DNA of 64,000 bases, taken from positions 558,001 through 622,000 of the forward strand of contig NZ_JADMLG010000002.1 of the NCBI RefSeq assembly GCF_015674855.1. The letters are read 5' to 3'. Source of the stretch: Nocardia bovistercoris. GTDB taxonomy: Bacteria > Actinomycetota > Actinomycetes > Mycobacteriales > Mycobacteriaceae. Below, piece after piece: positions 25,742 to 34,898 of the stretch. A program made the position numbers and the translations under genes. The first letter of the stretch is position 1, and each line of letters opens with the position of its first letter. Below the pieces are notes generated by a model. It did no database searches and was not told where the DNA came from. It was given only the letters and a program-made list of their open reading frames with translations.

Positions 25742-26985
25742 GCAAGTCACCGAAATACAGCACAGTCAGGGCAGATGCCGAGCGGGCCCGCCGATTGGAA
25801 CGGGAACGGGCCGAACGTGAACGCGCGCGCGAAGCCGAGCGGGCGCGAAAGGCGAAGGAAGCGTTGGACGCGGCGCGCGCGGCGACAGCGCGGCGGCTCA
25901 CCGCCCTCGACAGTGCCTGTGTCGCTCTGGCCACGCAGCCCGGCGCGCGGTCGTCCGACGTCGACCCGGTGCGAGCCGCGCTGGCGGCGGCACGCACGCG
26001 TCTGGAGGCGGCCACCACGGTCAAGCAGGTCGGCAAAGCCGACCGTGCGGTCACCGCCGCCGAGGTGCTGCGGACCTCCACCTCCGTCGAGATCGCGCGA
26101 CGCGGTCGGCGGACCGGCGCCGAACAGTTGGCCGCGATGCGAGAGATGCTGGCGAAGAACGACATCCACCTGCGTCAGCGATTCGACGCGGACGGTGCGA
26201 CACGATGCGAGGCCGTACTGGCCGAGTTGAGTGGATATCTGGAACGCGATGATCTCGGGTCGTTCCTCGGCGCCGTCGACTCCGCCGCCGCCACGGTGCG
26301 CGCCCACTACACGACGGTCACCGAACGTGCGGCCGAGCACGCCGAACAGGTCAGAACCGCAAACGCCATGCAAGAGCAACTGGCCGCGCGCGTGAGCACC
26401 CTCGCCGGTGACGCCGCCACCGCCAACGTCTCGCTGTCCGACATCGGTATGGCCGAGGTAGCGTTGGCCGAGGTCAAGGCGCTGGTGGCGCGCGAAGAAC
26501 CGGTCATGGCCACCGAACTCGCCGAGCGGGTGGCGCAACGGCTGCTGTCGGTGGAGCGTGACCTCGACGCCGCGATCGAACGATTCACCGAACGCCGCGA
26601 GATGCTCGGAATGATCCTGGAGGCGTTGCCCGGACTCGGATTCGCCGTCGATTCGTCGTCGGTGGAATCGGCTCCCGACGGGAGTGTCGCATTGCGGGCC
26701 GTGCCACGGCGCGGCGCCCCCCTGCTCGTCGTCCTGCACGACGACGAGGAGCAGGAACATCGTGTCGACTACATCATGGAGGGCGCCGACGAGACGGTCG
26801 CGCTGGACGGCCACGCCTGCGGCAGCCTGCTCGATCTCGCGGAAGCCCTCAATTCGTCGTTGCGGACCAACGGATTCGACCCCGGCGCGGTCTCTTGGGA
26901 CGACGGCGGATCGCCCCGCATACCCGGCGGCGCGCGGCGGGCGGCGGCCACCGAGAGCACGCGGCGGGCGGACGGATCGCGGTGA
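25738..26985 (+). CDS. Coiled-coil protein of the TerY-like cluster
   Basis: A 415-aa protein, mostly alpha-helical and rich in Ala, Arg and Glu. Residues about 10-60 are an uninterrupted charged coiled coil (RARRLERERAERERAREAER), with further heptad-like helices to about 300. The last 110 residues are a compact alpha/beta segment (LRAVPRRGAPLLVVLHDDEEQEHRVDY). The GTG at 25738 overlaps the previous stop (GTGA) and has AAGAAGGA 5 nt upstream; an ATG two codons earlier is less well placed. Its stop overlaps the ATPase start, again GTGA. It is probably a scaffold or adaptor for the following AAA+ ATPase. Family not recognised. Confidence 0.75.
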   Translation: MSKSPKYSTVRADAERARRLERERAERERAREAERARKAKEALDAARAATARRLTALDSACVALATQPGARSSDVDPVRAALAAARTRLEAATTVKQVGKADRAVTAAEVLRTSTSVEIARRGRRTGAEQLAAMREMLAKNDIHLRQRFDADGATRCEAVLAELSGYLERDDLGSFLGAVDSAAATVRAHYTTVTERAAEHAEQVRTANAMQEQLAARVSTLAGDAATANVSLSDIGMAEVALAEVKALVAREEPVMATELAERVAQRLLSVERDLDAAIERFTERREMLGMILEALPGLGFAVDSSSVESAPDGSVALRAVPRRGAPLLVVLHDDEEQEHRVDYIMEGADETVALDGHACGSLLDLAEALNSSLRTNGFDPGAVSWDDGGSPRIPGGARRAAATESTRRADGSR

Positions 26986-29045
26986 GCGTGCCGATACGGC
27001 AGCCGGTCGCGAACTGGTTCGCCCGGCTCAATCACGAGGTCTGCCGGGGCCGCCACTTGGTCCTGCACGGCAATATCGATGATCTCGTGCTGTGGGACGA
27101 CGAATTCGCGCGGTTCGACACGGCCTTCCCCCGGTTCCTGGCATGGGCGGGTTATGCCGTGACCACCTGCTACGACATGGTCGACGGCCTGACCTATCCG
27201 GATGACGGCAGCAGGAGTTTCGTCGATGCGCGGCTGGACAACGGCGCCGCGTCACTCCCCGCGCCGACGGCCGCCGAGGCGAATGCCGATACCGCGCGCG
27301 GTCGCCGACTCAGCGCGGCCGAACAACGCTTGCGGGAACGGGCGAATTCCACCACGCCGCCCGCCGTGCGAACTCCCGCCGACCTGCTCGCCGTCACCAG
27401 ATCGCTACTGGTGCAGGGTGATCGAGCCTGTGCGGTGATCATCGACCAGGCGGACCTCATCTTCGGACGCGAAGCCGCGACGGAAGAGGGTTACCAACTG
27501 AATCTGGCGTGGTTGCGCAAGGTGCTCGCCGAGGAGCATTACGCGCCCGGCACCAGGAATACGCTCATGCGCAATATCCTGATTCTGCTGAGCAAGCGCG
27601 TCGGTACGCTGCCGGACTGGGTGCATCTCGGCCACCCGCACGTCGCGGCGTTCGAGATTCCATTGCCGAACCCGGCTGAACGCAGGATCTTTCTGCGCGG
27701 GGCGATCGATGGCTACTATCACGAAGGTCCGCTCGACCCGAGTCGACACCGGGCCGCGGTTGAATCCCTGACCAGTTTGACCGACGGAATGACGGTGCGC
27801 GATATCGCGGCGCTCGGCGCGACATCGCATTTGGCGAGGATCACGCCTACCGCCGCGCGCCGTCTGGTGATGCGCCACCGCCTCGGCGTGCGCGAGGATC
27901 CGTGGGAACAGCTCGACCGGAACAAGATCCTGAACGCCGAAACCATACTACGAGAACGGGTCATGGGCCAGGACGCCGCCGTGCGCGCGGTGGCGGACAT
28001 GTTGGTCGACGCCCGCGTCGGCATCGATTTCGTCTCCGATCCCGACGGCCCCGGCTCACGCCCGAAGGGTGTCTTCTTCTTCGTCGGCCCGACCGGCGTC
28101 GGCAAGACCGAGTTGGCGAAAGCTATCGCGCAGTTGGTCTTCGACGACGAGACGGCAATGCGGCGATTCGATATGAGCGAATTCAGCCAGGATCATTCCA
28201 GTGAGCGCCTCACCGGCGCGCCGCCCGGTTACATCGGGCACGAGAACGGCGGCGCACTGACCAACTGGATCATCGAAAGACCGTTCAGCGTGGTACTTTT
28301 CGATGAGATCGAGAAGGCGAACCCGCGGATCTTCGACAAGTTCCTACAGATCATCGATGACGGGAGGCTCACCGACGGCCAGGGCCGCACGGCGCATTTC
28401 TCGCAGTCGGTGGTGATCTTCACGTCCAATCTCGGCGCCGATACGCTGCATCGCCCGGTCCCGGTGGTGACCGCGCCGCCGGTCGCACGGAGCCTGCCCG
28501 GGCAGGGTTCGCTGGTGCGTGGCGCCCTCGCGGGCCGCCCGCCCGCCCGGTCCACCGACGAGCAGGTGACCGTGGAGAGTCCGACCCGCGAATCCGCGGG
28601 TTCGGTGTCGCGGCTGTCCTACGACGAGGTCCGCCGACATTTCGAGCGCGCCGTCGCCGATTACATGTCCACTCAACTCGGCCGCCCCGAATTGCTCGGC
28701 AGGCTCGGCGGCGGAATCGTGGTCTTCGACATTCTGCGCGTCGAGGTGATCGGTTCGATCGTCGCGAAATTCCTGAGCCAGCTCGCCGCGTCCGCCGCCC
28801 GCCGCGGTTATCGGGTGACCTTCGATCAGAAGTCGATCACCGAGGCCGTGACAGCCGAGCTCACCCGCGACGGGACCGGCCTCGGGGCGAGGCAGATCAA
28901 GAATCCGCTGCTCGAGCAGTGGCTTCGCCATCCGCTCAACCGGTGGATCATCGAGCACAGCCCGGCGCCGGAGACCCGGATCAGGGTCGGTAACGGCAGC
29001 GCGGGGCCGCCGTTCGTCATCGAGGTGCTTCCGGATGTGAGCTGA
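26982..29045 (+). CDS. ClpB-like AAA+ ATPase of the TerY-like cluster
   Basis: A 687-aa AAA+ protein. The N-terminal half (to about 300) looks like a degenerate AAA domain: LVLHGNIDDLVLW and a Walker B-like AVIIDQADLIFG but no P-loop. The second module is a canonical Clp/Hsp100 AAA_2 domain with Walker A GPTGVGKT (369-376), the pore-loop-like GAPPGYIGHENGG (412-424), Walker B VVLFDEIEKA (437-446) and sensor-1 IFTSNLGA. The C-terminal Clp domain (about 540-687) ends in LGARQIKNPLLEQWL. Such motors thread or remodel proteins. The Clp N-domain and middle coiled coil are missing; the upstream coiled-coil protein may supply an adaptor. The GTG at 26982 overlaps the previous stop. It is the last gene of the cluster. 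Confidence 0.88.
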   Translation: MSVPIRQPVANWFARLNHEVCRGRHLVLHGNIDDLVLWDDEFARFDTAFPRFLAWAGYAVTTCYDMVDGLTYPDDGSRSFVDARLDNGAASLPAPTAAEANADTARGRRLSAAEQRLRERANSTTPPAVRTPADLLAVTRSLLVQGDRACAVIIDQADLIFGREAATEEGYQLNLAWLRKVLAEEHYAPGTRNTLMRNILILLSKRVGTLPDWVHLGHPHVAAFEIPLPNPAERRIFLRGAIDGYYHEGPLDPSRHRAAVESLTSLTDGMTVRDIAALGATSHLARITPTAARRLVMRHRLGVREDPWEQLDRNKILNAETILRERVMGQDAAVRAVADMLVDARVGIDFVSDPDGPGSRPKGVFFFVGPTGVGKTELAKAIAQLVFDDETAMRRFDMSEFSQDHSSERLTGAPPGYIGHENGGALTNWIIERPFSVVLFDEIEKANPRIFDKFLQIIDDGRLTDGQGRTAHFSQSVVIFTSNLGADTLHRPVPVVTAPPVARSLPGQGSLVRGALAGRPPARSTDEQVTVESPTRESAGSVSRLSYDEVRRHFERAVADYMSTQLGRPELLGRLGGGIVVFDILRVEVIGSIVAKFLSQLAASAARRGYRVTFDQKSITEAVTAELTRDGTGLGARQIKNPLLEQWLRHPLNRWIIEHSPAPETRIRVGNGSAGPPFVIEVLPDVS

Positions 29046-29081
29046 TCGGCCCGGTCGCCGCGGTGGGCGTACCGTGGCCTC

Positions 29082-29918
29082 ATGGCGCCGACCAGCGAGG
29101 TGGTGACGGCACGGCCCGCGCCCGCGCTGGCCACGTTCATCGACCACTACCTCGGGTATCGAATGACGGGGTATCCGCCGGGACTGCATCGCGGGCTCCC
29201 GTCGCACCATCTCACATTCATCGTGGCGATCGGGCCCGCCATCGACGTGATCGAACAGACCGATCCGAACCAGCGACCCGACGCCTACCGGTGTGTTTTG
29301 AGCGGGTTGCAGGCGAGTTCGGCGTCGATCGCGCACAGCGGCGATCAGGAAGGCGTGACGATCGCGTTGACGCCCATGGGCTGTCGAACACTGTTCGGTC
29401 TGCCTGCGGGCGAGCTGTGGAATACCTCGCTGGAGTGCGCGAATGTCGCGGGCCCGGCCGGTGACGAGCTGTGGGAGCGGCTGCAGGGGCCCGCGCCGTG
29501 GTCGCGCCGTTTCGCGGTGTGCGACGAGATCCTCGGCCGTCTGGCGAACCCGGATCGGCTGGTGACGCCGGAGTTGTCGTTGGCGTGGCGCAGTCTCGTC
29601 GACAGCGGCGGCGCGGCGTCGATCGGTCCGCTGGCCGAACGGATCGGCTGGAGCCGCCAGCATCTGACGCGGCGCTTCAACGCCGAATTCGGGGTGAGTC
29701 CGAAACTGGCCGGGCGGATCACCCGTTTCGAGCGGGCGCGGCGGATGATCGAGCGCACGCCATCGCACATCACGCTCGCGCAGGTCGCGGCCGCCTGCGG
29801 TTACTACGACCAGGCGCACTTGAACCGCGATTTCGCGGATCTGGCCGGATGCAGTCCGACGCTGTGGCTGGCGCAGGAGGTTACATCCGTCCAAGACGCG
29901 CCGGGGTCCGCGGACTGA
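29082..29918 (+). CDS. AraC-family transcriptional regulator
   Basis: A 278-aa regulator. The C-terminal 100 residues form two helix-turn-helix motifs: IGPLAERIGWSRQHLTRRF and ITLAQVAAACGYYDQAHLNRDF, typical of AraC/XylS. The N-terminal part is the DUF6597-like effector half common in actinobacterial members (FIDHYLGYRMTGY, GLPSHHLTFIVAIG). Its stop overlaps the start of the next gene (TGATG), so regulator and VOC protein form an operon. The ligand is unknown. Confidence 0.9.
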   Translation: MAPTSEVVTARPAPALATFIDHYLGYRMTGYPPGLHRGLPSHHLTFIVAIGPAIDVIEQTDPNQRPDAYRCVLSGLQASSASIAHSGDQEGVTIALTPMGCRTLFGLPAGELWNTSLECANVAGPAGDELWERLQGPAPWSRRFAVCDEILGRLANPDRLVTPELSLAWRSLVDSGGAASIGPLAERIGWSRQHLTRRFNAEFGVSPKLAGRITRFERARRMIERTPSHITLAQVAAACGYYDQAHLNRDFADLAGCSPTLWLAQEVTSVQDAPGSAD

Positions 29919-30340
29919 TGCTCTTACTCATGACGAACAACACAGCACCCGCCGCCGCCGTCTGGCCCTGCCTGGCCTTGCGCGACGCCCTCGGGACCGC
30001 GGATTTCCTGGTGAAGGCATTCGGATTCGAACTGACGGCGGTCTACGCCCGCGAAGACGACCCGTCGATCGTCGAGCACGGCGAACTGCGGTGGCCGCTC
30101 GGCGGCGGCGTCATGTTCGGCACGGCGGGCAAGGACGAGACGCCGTTCGGCCGCCGCGAACCCGGCGGTGAATCGATCTACGTCGTGTGCGAGGAGCCCG
30201 ACGCGCTGCTCGAACGCGCCACCGCCGCGGGCGCGGAATTGGTGCGCGGCATCCGCGACGAGGATTACGGTTCGCGCGGCTTCTCGGCTCGCGACCCGGA
30301 AGGCAACATCTGGAGTTTCGGAACCTACGCGGGCGAGTGA
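29918..30340 (+). CDS. VOC-family (glyoxalase/bleomycin-resistance fold) protein
   Basis: A protein of about 140 aa with the paired beta-alpha-beta-beta-beta repeats of the vicinal-oxygen-chelate fold: WPCLALRDALGTADFLVKAFGFEL at the front and the closing GFSARDPEGNIWSFGTY. It is the glyoxalase-like type often paired with AraC or ArsR regulators. The ATG at 29918 overlaps the regulator stop; an ATG four codons on (29930) is equally possible. The reaction is unknown; small-molecule binding or detoxification is likely. Confidence 0.85.
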   Translation: MLLLMTNNTAPAAAVWPCLALRDALGTADFLVKAFGFELTAVYAREDDPSIVEHGELRWPLGGGVMFGTAGKDETPFGRREPGGESIYVVCEEPDALLERATAAGAELVRGIRDEDYGSRGFSARDPEGNIWSFGTYAGE

Positions 30341-30470
30341 GCGCACGCATCCACCGCGGATCACGAGGATTTCGACCGTTCACCGTCCGCCCATCGGATA
30401 CGTTGTCCAGTGTTTCGGCGAAGTCACGCAGTGGTTGCGGGAGCGCAGCGGCTTACAGGAGAGTTGTCGG

Positions 30471-32735
30471 ATGGCGGCTATCGAATATCTACGGACCGAT
30501 CCCGATCTGCCACCCGTCGGCGTCGTCGACCGAAGTCCGATAACGCCCGCCAAGAAGGCGATATTCGCGGGCATCGGCGTCCTCGGCGCCATCGCCTGGG
30601 CGATACTCGCCCTGGCGCGCGGCGAGAACGTCAACGCCGTGTGGATCGTGATCGCGGCGGTGTGCACCTACGTCATCGCCTATCGGTTCTACGCCAGATA
30701 CATCGAATGGAAGATCACCAAGCCGCGCGACGACCTGGCGACGCCCGCCGAAATCCTGGAGAACGGCAAGGATTACATGCCGATGGACCGCAGGGTCCTC
30801 TACGGCCACCATTTCGCCGCCATCGCGGGCGCCGGACCGCTGGTCGGCCCGGTGCTCGCGGCGCAGATGGGATACCTGCCCGGCACCATCTGGATCGTGG
30901 TCGGCGTCGTGTTCGCGGGCGCCGTGCAGGACTACCTGGTGCTGTGGGCATCGACCAAGCGGCGCGGCCGCAGCCTCGGGCAGATGGCGCGCGACGAACT
31001 CGGCGTGGTCGGCGGCGTGGCCGCCATCATCGCGATCCTGGTGATCATGATGATCCTGCTCGCGGTGCTCGCGCTGGTGGTGGTCAACGCGCTCGGTGCG
31101 AGCCCGTGGGGTGTGTTCTCCATCGGCATGACCATTCCGATCGCCCTGTTCATGGGTGTCTACCTGCGGTATCTGCGACCCGGCAAGGTCGGCGAGGTGT
31201 CGGTGATCGGGAACGCGCTGCTGCTGCTCGCCATCGTCGGCGGCGGGTGGGTCTCGGAGACCGGCTGGGGTGAGAGCTGGTTCACACTGTCCACGACCAC
31301 CATCGCCTGGCTGCTCATCGCCTACGGATTCGTGGCCTCGGTGCTGCCGGTCTGGCTGCTGCTCGCGCCGCGCGACTACCTGTCGACCTTCATGAAGATC
31401 GGCACCATCGGCTTGCTCGCCATCGGCATCCTCGTCACCATGCCGGTGCTGGAAGCGCCCGCCGTCTCCTCGTTCGCGACCGCGGGAAACGGACCGGCCT
31501 TCGCGGGCAGCCTTTTCCCTTTCCTGTTCATCACCATCGCCTGCGGCGCGCTGTCGGGTTTCCATTCGCTGGTCTCCTCCGGGACCACGCCGAAACTGCT
31601 GGAGAAGGAATCTCACGCCCGCATGATCGGCTACGGCGGGATGTTGATGGAGTCCTTCGTCGCCGTCATGGCGATCATCACCGCCTCCATCATCGACCAG
31701 CACCTCTACTTCGGCATGAACGCGCCGGGCAGCCTCACCGGTAATTCGGCGGAAACCGCTGCCGCCTATACGAATTCGCTCGGAATATCCGGTCCGCCCG
31801 CCACCGCGGCCGACTTCGCGCAGGTGGCCTCCGACGTCGGGGAGAAATCGATCGTCTCGCGCACCGGCGGCGCGCCGACCCTCGCGGTCGGAATTTCGCA
31901 GGTGTTCTCGGAATTCCTCGGTGGCGCGTCGATGAAATCGTTCTGGTACCACTTCGCGATCATGTTCGAGGCGCTGTTCATCCTCACCACCATCGACGCG
32001 GGTACCAGGGTCGCGCGGTTCCTGGTCTCCGACGCACTCGGCAACTTCGGCGGCCCGATGCGGAAATTCAAGGATCCGTCGTGGCGGGTCGGCGCGTGGC
32101 TGTGTTCGCTGCTCGTGGTCGCGGCGTGGGGTTCGATCCTGCTGATGGGCGTCGGCGACCCGTTCGGCGGAATCAACGCGCTCTACCCGCTGTTCGGCAT
32201 CGCAAATCAGCTGCTCGCCGCCGTCGCGCTCACCGTGATCCTGGTCATCCTGGTGAAGAAGGGATTGACGAAATACGCTTGGATACCGGGGATTCCGCTG
32301 GTCTGGGATCTCGTGGTCACCATGACGGCCTCGTGGCAGAAGATCTTCTCCGCCGACCCCAAACTCGGCTACTGGAAACAGCACAGCCTGTGCCAGGCCG
32401 CCGCAGACGCCGGAAAGGGCTGTCTGACAGCGAAACCCGATCAGGTGGAGACCGCCATCCGCAACACCTTCATCCAGGGCACGTTGTCGATCGTGTTCGC
32501 GGTGCTGGTGCTGATCGTGGCGGTGGTCGGCGCGGTCGTCTGGGTGCGCGCGCTGCGGGTGGGCGGATCGGAGACCACCGAATCGCCGGAGGAGCCGTCG
32601 AAGATCTTCGCGCCCAGCGGATTCGTCGCCACCGCGGCCGAGCGGGAGGTCCAGAAACAGTGGGACGAACTGATCGCGGCGGGCACGGTGCGGGCGCCAG
32701 GCGCGGCGCGGGTCGGCGCGGAGCGGTCGTCGTGA
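30471..32735 (+). CDS. cstA: Carbon starvation protein A / pyruvate-type transporter
   Basis: A 754-aa polytopic membrane protein of the CstA family, with the standard opening (FYARYIEWK, then TPAEILENGKDYMP, LYGHHFAAIAGAGPLVGPVLAAQMG) and at least fifteen hydrophobic segments. Family members take up peptides or pyruvate under carbon limitation. The ATG at 30471 has AGGAGAG 8 nt upstream; the long open frame reaches further 5' only by chance. The last 120 residues, including a late transmembrane segment and a charged tail, are longer than in minimal members. The YbdD partner overlaps its stop, the usual cstA-ybdD arrangement. Confidence 0.95.
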   Translation: MAAIEYLRTDPDLPPVGVVDRSPITPAKKAIFAGIGVLGAIAWAILALARGENVNAVWIVIAAVCTYVIAYRFYARYIEWKITKPRDDLATPAEILENGKDYMPMDRRVLYGHHFAAIAGAGPLVGPVLAAQMGYLPGTIWIVVGVVFAGAVQDYLVLWASTKRRGRSLGQMARDELGVVGGVAAIIAILVIMMILLAVLALVVVNALGASPWGVFSIGMTIPIALFMGVYLRYLRPGKVGEVSVIGNALLLLAIVGGGWVSETGWGESWFTLSTTTIAWLLIAYGFVASVLPVWLLLAPRDYLSTFMKIGTIGLLAIGILVTMPVLEAPAVSSFATAGNGPAFAGSLFPFLFITIACGALSGFHSLVSSGTTPKLLEKESHARMIGYGGMLMESFVAVMAIITASIIDQHLYFGMNAPGSLTGNSAETAAAYTNSLGISGPPATAADFAQVASDVGEKSIVSRTGGAPTLAVGISQVFSEFLGGASMKSFWYHFAIMFEALFILTTIDAGTRVARFLVSDALGNFGGPMRKFKDPSWRVGAWLCSLLVVAAWGSILLMGVGDPFGGINALYPLFGIANQLLAAVALTVILVILVKKGLTKYAWIPGIPLVWDLVVTMTASWQKIFSADPKLGYWKQHSLCQAAADAGKGCLTAKPDQVETAIRNTFIQGTLSIVFAVLVLIVAVVGAVVWVRALRVGGSETTESPEEPSKIFAPSGFVATAAEREVQKQWDELIAAGTVRAPGAARVGAERSS

Positions 32736-32947
32736 ATCCGCTGGTGTCGAGCACCGCGCGGCGGCTGCGCGACGGGACGCGTACGGTCGCTTGGTGGTTC
32801 GGCGCGATAGTCGGCGCCCAGGACTATCCGCGCTATGTCGAACACCTGCGGCGCACGCATCCCGACCGGGCGATTCCGACCGAACGCGAATACTGGCGCG
32901 ACCGCTACGCCGACGCCGACCGGAATCCCCGGCAACGCTGCTGCTGA
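32732..32947 (+). CDS. YbdD/YjiX-family small protein, partner of CstA
   Basis: A 71-aa protein of the YbdD/YjiX (DUF466) family, recognised by WWFGAIVGAQDYPRYVEHLRRTHP and the final EREYWRDRYADA. The GTG start overlaps the cstA stop as GTGA. These small proteins are regularly encoded directly after CstA-type transporters and are thought to support transport. The last residues contain two adjacent cysteines. Confidence 0.9.
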   Translation: MNPLVSSTARRLRDGTRTVAWWFGAIVGAQDYPRYVEHLRRTHPDRAIPTEREYWRDRYADADRNPRQRCC

Positions 32948-32950
32948 GCG

Positions 32951-33166
32951 TCAGGGCTGTCCCGAACCGCTGTTCGCGGACAGGCTCGGCAGGAACCAGC
33001 GCAGGAACTGATCGAACGGCACGCACATGGCCGCGCTGCCCTGGGCCGGCCAACAGTCGCCGCCCGCGACCGCGCGCGGATCTTCGGAGTTCGCGGCGTT
33101 GGCGCCCTGGGCGGCGGCGAGTGGGACGGCGACCGCGCAGACGGCGATGGCGAGAACACGTTTCAT
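32951..33166 (-). CDS. Small secreted protein with one cysteine pair
   Basis: A 71-aa protein starting at ATG 33166 with GGAGAG 8 nt upstream. Residues 1-25 are a clear signal peptide (MKRVLAIAVCAVAVPLAAA, with ANA-type cleavage). The mature part of about 46 residues has two cysteines (DCWPAQ and AMCVPF) that could form one disulfide, and a FLRWFLPSLSANSG tail. It is convergent with the cstA operon, with only 3 nt between stops. No family recognised; the pattern occurs in many short exported proteins of mycolate-containing actinobacteria. Confidence 0.7.
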   Translation of the reverse strand: MKRVLAIAVCAVAVPLAAAQGANAANSEDPRAVAGGDCWPAQGSAAMCVPFDQFLRWFLPSLSANSGSGQP

Positions 33167-33344
33167 GGCAAATACTCTCCGGCTGTTGCTGTTTCGCACC
33201 GGCGGTGCGTGTTGGGGCGACTGTACGGAGCGGAGGACGTCGGGCCACAGACCCCGGTTGCACCGCCCCGAATTCCTCGGGGCGGCGACATCAGCACGCT
33301 GCATGTCCGATTCCCGCTAGCATGCGACGGCGGTAGCTGACATT

Positions 33345-34898
33345 GTGGAATGCGTGACGATCACGGCGTTGGATTTCGAGCGGTGCTATCGGGCAGTGTC
33401 GACGCGAGACTCGCGGTTCGACGGACAGTTCTTCACGGCGGTGCGAACCACCGGGATCTATTGCCGCCCTTCATGCCCGGCCATCACCCCCAAACGCACC
33501 AACGTCACCTTCTTACCCACCGCGGCGGCCGCCCAACACGCGGGATACCGCGCCTGCCGTCGCTGCCTGCCCGACGCGGCGCCCGGATCGCCGCACTGGA
33601 ACACCAGAGCCGACCTGGCCGCGCGGGCCATGCGACTCATCGGCGACGGCGTCGTCGAACGCGGCGGGGTGCCCGCGCTCGCCGCCACCCTCGGCTACTC
33701 GCAGCGACAACTCACCCGCGTACTCACCACCGAACTCGGCGCCGGGCCGCTGGCACTGGCCCGCGCGCACCGCGCCCACACCGCGCGGCTGCTCATCCAG
33801 ACCACGGCCATGCCCATGTCCGACATCGCGTTCGCCGCCGGATTCGCCAGCATCCGGCAGTTCAACGACACCGTGCGCGAAGTGTTCGCGGTCAGCCCGA
33901 CCACCATGCGCACCGAAGCGCAACGCGCGCGCAAGGACGCCGCCATCCTTCCCACCACGAACGGTTCGCTGACGCTGCGCCTGCCCTACCGGGAACCACT
34001 CGACCGCGGCTGGCTCGAATGGTTCCTCTCGGCGCACGTCGCCCACGGCGTCGAACTGTGGGAAGACCACACCTACACCCGCACCCTGCGCACCCCGCAC
34101 GGGCACGCCACCACCCGGCTGAGCTTCCAACGCGACCACGTGCGCGCCGAACTCGCCCTGCACGACATGCGCGACCTCGCACCCACCGTGGCGCGCCTGC
34201 GGCACCTGCTCGACCTCGACGCCGACCCGATCGGGATCGACGAAGTACTCGGCGTACTGCCCAGACACACCGACACCGAACCCCTCGACGGCGAACAACT
34301 CCCCGACGCGGGCACCGCGCCCGCCACCGACGACCCGCCGCGCACCCCCGGCGCGCGACGCCCGCTGTTCAGCCCGGGCATTCGGGTGCCCGGCTGTCTG
34401 GACGGTCAAGAACTGTTGCTGCGCACCATGATCGGACAGCAGATCTCGGTCTCGGCGGCGGCGACGCACACCGCGCGACTCGTCGAAGCGCTCGGCGAAC
34501 CGGTCGAAGGGCCGGTGCCGCGCCTGTTCCCGACGGCCGCGGTCATCGCCGAACGCGGCATGGAAGTACTCACCGGGCCGAGCAGGCGCGTGCGCTCCAT
34601 CGTCGGCGTGGCCGCGGCGCTGGCCTCGGGCGAGCTGCAGTTGCATCAAGGACGCACCGCGGTCGACCTGCGGCGCGACCTGCTCGCCCTGGACGGCGTC
34701 GGGCCGTGGACCGCCGACTACGTGACCATGCGCCTGCTCGCCGACCCCGACATCCTGCTCGGCACCGACCTCGTGGTCCGGCAGGGCGCCGCGCACCTCG
34801 GCGTCGACCTCGGCGACACCGCGCGCTGGGCGCCGTGGCGGTCCTACCTGTCCATGCACCTGTGGAAGGCCGCGCTGGCCGGGCGCGCCGCACAATGA
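33345..34898 (+). CDS. Ada-AlkA fusion: methyl-sensing regulator/3-methyladenine glycosylase
   Basis: A 517-aa three-part DNA repair protein. Residues 1-80 are the Ada zinc domain with cysteines C40, C44, C71 and C74; C40 (GIYCRPSC) would accept methyl groups from phosphotriesters. Residues about 90-190 are an AraC-type DNA-binding domain (ALAATLGYSQRQLTRVL; DIAFAAGFASIRQFN). Residues about 205-517 are an AlkA glycosylase with the helix-hairpin-helix LLALDGVGPWTADY and the catalytic Asp in GTDLVV. The protein both senses alkylation damage and excises alkylated bases. The start is GTG 33345 or the in-frame GTG at 33354; neither has a strong ribosome-binding site. The ogt gene overlaps its stop, so the adaptive response is one transcription unit. 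Confidence 0.93.
   Translation: MECVTITALDFERCYRAVSTRDSRFDGQFFTAVRTTGIYCRPSCPAITPKRTNVTFLPTAAAAQHAGYRACRRCLPDAAPGSPHWNTRADLAARAMRLIGDGVVERGGVPALAATLGYSQRQLTRVLTTELGAGPLALARAHRAHTARLLIQTTAMPMSDIAFAAGFASIRQFNDTVREVFAVSPTTMRTEAQRARKDAAILPTTNGSLTLRLPYREPLDRGWLEWFLSAHVAHGVELWEDHTYTRTLRTPHGHATTRLSFQRDHVRAELALHDMRDLAPTVARLRHLLDLDADPIGIDEVLGVLPRHTDTEPLDGEQLPDAGTAPATDDPPRTPGARRPLFSPGIRVPGCLDGQELLLRTMIGQQISVSAAATHTARLVEALGEPVEGPVPRLFPTAAVIAERGMEVLTGPSRRVRSIVGVAAALASGELQLHQGRTAVDLRRDLLALDGVGPWTADYVTMRLLADPDILLGTDLVVRQGAAHLGVDLGDTARWAPWRSYLSMHLWKAALAGRAAQ

Noticed and set aside
30489..33263. 924-codon minus-strand open frame
   Set aside because: It lies antisense over cstA and ybdD, its product is Arg/Gly/Asp-rich low complexity, and cstA is unmistakable on the other strand.
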